Part shown: positions 63,216-64,000 of the stretch, one piece after another
Numbering within the stretch: the stretch's first letter is position 1
Layout: every line of letters starts with the position of its first letter
Assembly (NCBI RefSeq): GCF_000314975.1
Contig: NZ_BAEN01000038.1
Coordinates: forward strand, 124,001-188,000
Origin: Aliiglaciecola lipolytica E3
Lineage (GTDB): Bacteria > Pseudomonadota > Gammaproteobacteria > Enterobacterales > Alteromonadaceae
DNA: 64,000 nucleotides
Direction of reading: 5' to 3'
The notes under the pieces: generated by a model
The model's input: the letters and a program-made list of their open reading frames with translations, nothing else
Told to the model about the DNA's origin: nothing
Databases searched by the model: none
Made by a program: the position numbers and the translations under genes

Positions 63216-64000
63216 TTAAATTATCATTGCGCCTCAGAAGTTTTGCCGCTGCGCTACTGGCATTACTTCTATTTATTCCGTTAAGTGCAATGACATTAGA
63301 ACAAGCTTTCACCCGCAGTCTTAGCCAGTCAATGCTCGAACAACTTCGGGTGCAAAGCCTTACTCTGATTTCTGAATTTGAAATGGGTGACGGCGTGCCA
63401 GACATGCCAGAACAACTTTTCAATGATAAGCTGAATATCCCTGGCTCTGGTTTATATGCGTTTATAAAAATAAATCAACAAATAGTTTGGAAATCGCTTT
63501 CCACCTTAAATTGGTCAGAACAGCCCCAGCTAGATGCCCCTATTATTGGTGAAGAAATATTTCTACCTGACTTCAGCTTATCGTCTGACTATTTCATGTA
63601 CGCCTATACAGCTGAATTCGAAGGTAGCGACAATTTTGTTCCTGTGAGTTTTTTTATTGTGCAAGATAAACTCACTTTTGAAAAAGAACGAGACGCGTTT
63701 TCTAACACATTATGGTACTGGCTTGGTTTCTTAGCGTTATTGCTGCTTGTTGTTTTGATAGGTAGTTTGAATATGGCATTGAGTCCAATTAACACCTTAA
63801 TTGGACAAATAAAGAAAACAGAAGAAGGCGATATCGAACGGTTACAAGAAACTTACCCGCCCGAACTTGAAAAGCTCAAGCGTAGCATCAACCATTTGTT
63901 AGACACTGAACAACAACAACGAAGCCGCTATAAAAATAGCCTTAGCGATCTTGCCCATAGTTTAAAGACGCCATTAGCTGTGCTAACTGGAAACCCTAAC
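63212..64000 (+). CDS. phoQ: PhoQ-like sensor histidine kinase, 5' part (runs off right edge)
   Basis: Starts at ATG 63212 overlapping the regulator stop (ATGA). The 263 residues present show a first transmembrane segment (about 8-27), a periplasmic domain of about 140 residues, a second transmembrane segment (about 166-189), a HAMP-like linker and an H-box SDLAHSLKTPLAVL with the phospho-acceptor His249. The catalytic ATPase domain lies beyond the window. PhoQ-like by operon context and H-box form; the stimulus is unknown. Confidence 0.88.
   Translation, partial: MIKLSLRLRSFAAALLALLLFIPLSAMTLEQAFTRSLSQSMLEQLRVQSLTLISEFEMGDGVPDMPEQLFNDKLNIPGSGLYAFIKINQQIVWKSLSTLNWSEQPQLDAPIIGEEIFLPDFSLSSDYFMYAYTAEFEGSDNFVPVSFFIVQDKLTFEKERDAFSNTLWYWLGFLALLLLVVLIGSLNMALSPINTLIGQIKKTEEGDIERLQETYPPELEKLKRSINHLLDTEQQQRSRYKNSLSDLAHSLKTPLAVLTGNPN

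Overview
The window is a chromosomal segment of a low-GC marine gammaproteobacterium, most likely an Alteromonadales member of the Alteromonas/Paraglaciecola/Glaciecola type. This placement is inferred from gene content and order, not from a database match. The supporting signs are: cysZ | smc-zipA-ligA; ratA-rnfH | smpB near ssrA with the tag ANDENYALAA; a DUF4826 gene beside a ydiJ-type dehydrogenase; ppsA | ppsR; a rluB-scpB-scpA-yciO-rnm block divergent from a complete trp operon with a trpL attenuator; and a protein with a PEP-CTERM sorting tail.

Layout. 1-10.1 kb: the 5' part of comEC (running off the left edge), a DUF2062 membrane protein, a DUF1801 protein, ligA, zipA, smc broken by an in-frame TGA, and cysZ. 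10.1-17.9 kb: a GGDEF/EAL protein, a Sel1-like protein with an HExxH motif, nlpI, cdd, a class III adenylate cyclase, roxA and a GNAT protein. 18-30.4 kb: a DUF4826/ydiJ pair, a PaaX-type regulator divergent from a fatty-acid desaturase, ppsA and ppsR, a DUF2461 protein, an EAL-HDOD protein and the ylqF GTPase. 30.6-33.9 kb: the trans-translation neighbourhood (ratA, rnfH, smpB, an old-yellow-enzyme oxidoreductase, tmRNA). 33.9-38.9 kb: an AT-rich accessory stretch just after tmRNA, with two unrecognised proteins, a DUF4124/gluzincin-like membrane protein and a PEP-CTERM gene broken by an in-frame TAA. 39-49.4 kb: a secreted GH13/CBM20 amylolytic enzyme, a LapA-like protein, a UspE-like protein, hipBA, a glutamate-synthase-like flavoprotein, a beta-hydroxyacid dehydrogenase, a VNG-repeat lipoprotein and a MAPEG protein. 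49.4-61.1 kb: rluB-scpB-scpA-yciO-rnm on the minus strand and trpL-trpEGD-trpCF-trpBA-yciI-arfB on the plus strand. 61.1-64 kb: a lipoprotein, then a glycine-zipper protein, a PepSY protein and a PhoP/PhoQ-like two-component system whose kinase runs off the right edge.

The most notable signals read directly from the sequence are: (i) two in-frame nonsense codons with no frame change, in smc and in the PEP-CTERM gene, while scpA and scpB look intact; (ii) a complete trp attenuator with three consecutive Trp codons; (iii) five copies of an AATGTYCC-like half-site, two pairs of them palindromic, upstream of hipBA; (iv) a PhoP-box-like direct repeat 11 bp before a -10 hexamer ahead of the phoPQ-like operon; (v) short palindromes in the shared promoter regions of paaX/desaturase and ppsA/ppsR; (vi) the tmRNA-adjacent stretch of unrecognised genes, which has no visible integrase. 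No IS element, CRISPR array, rRNA or tRNA gene was found.
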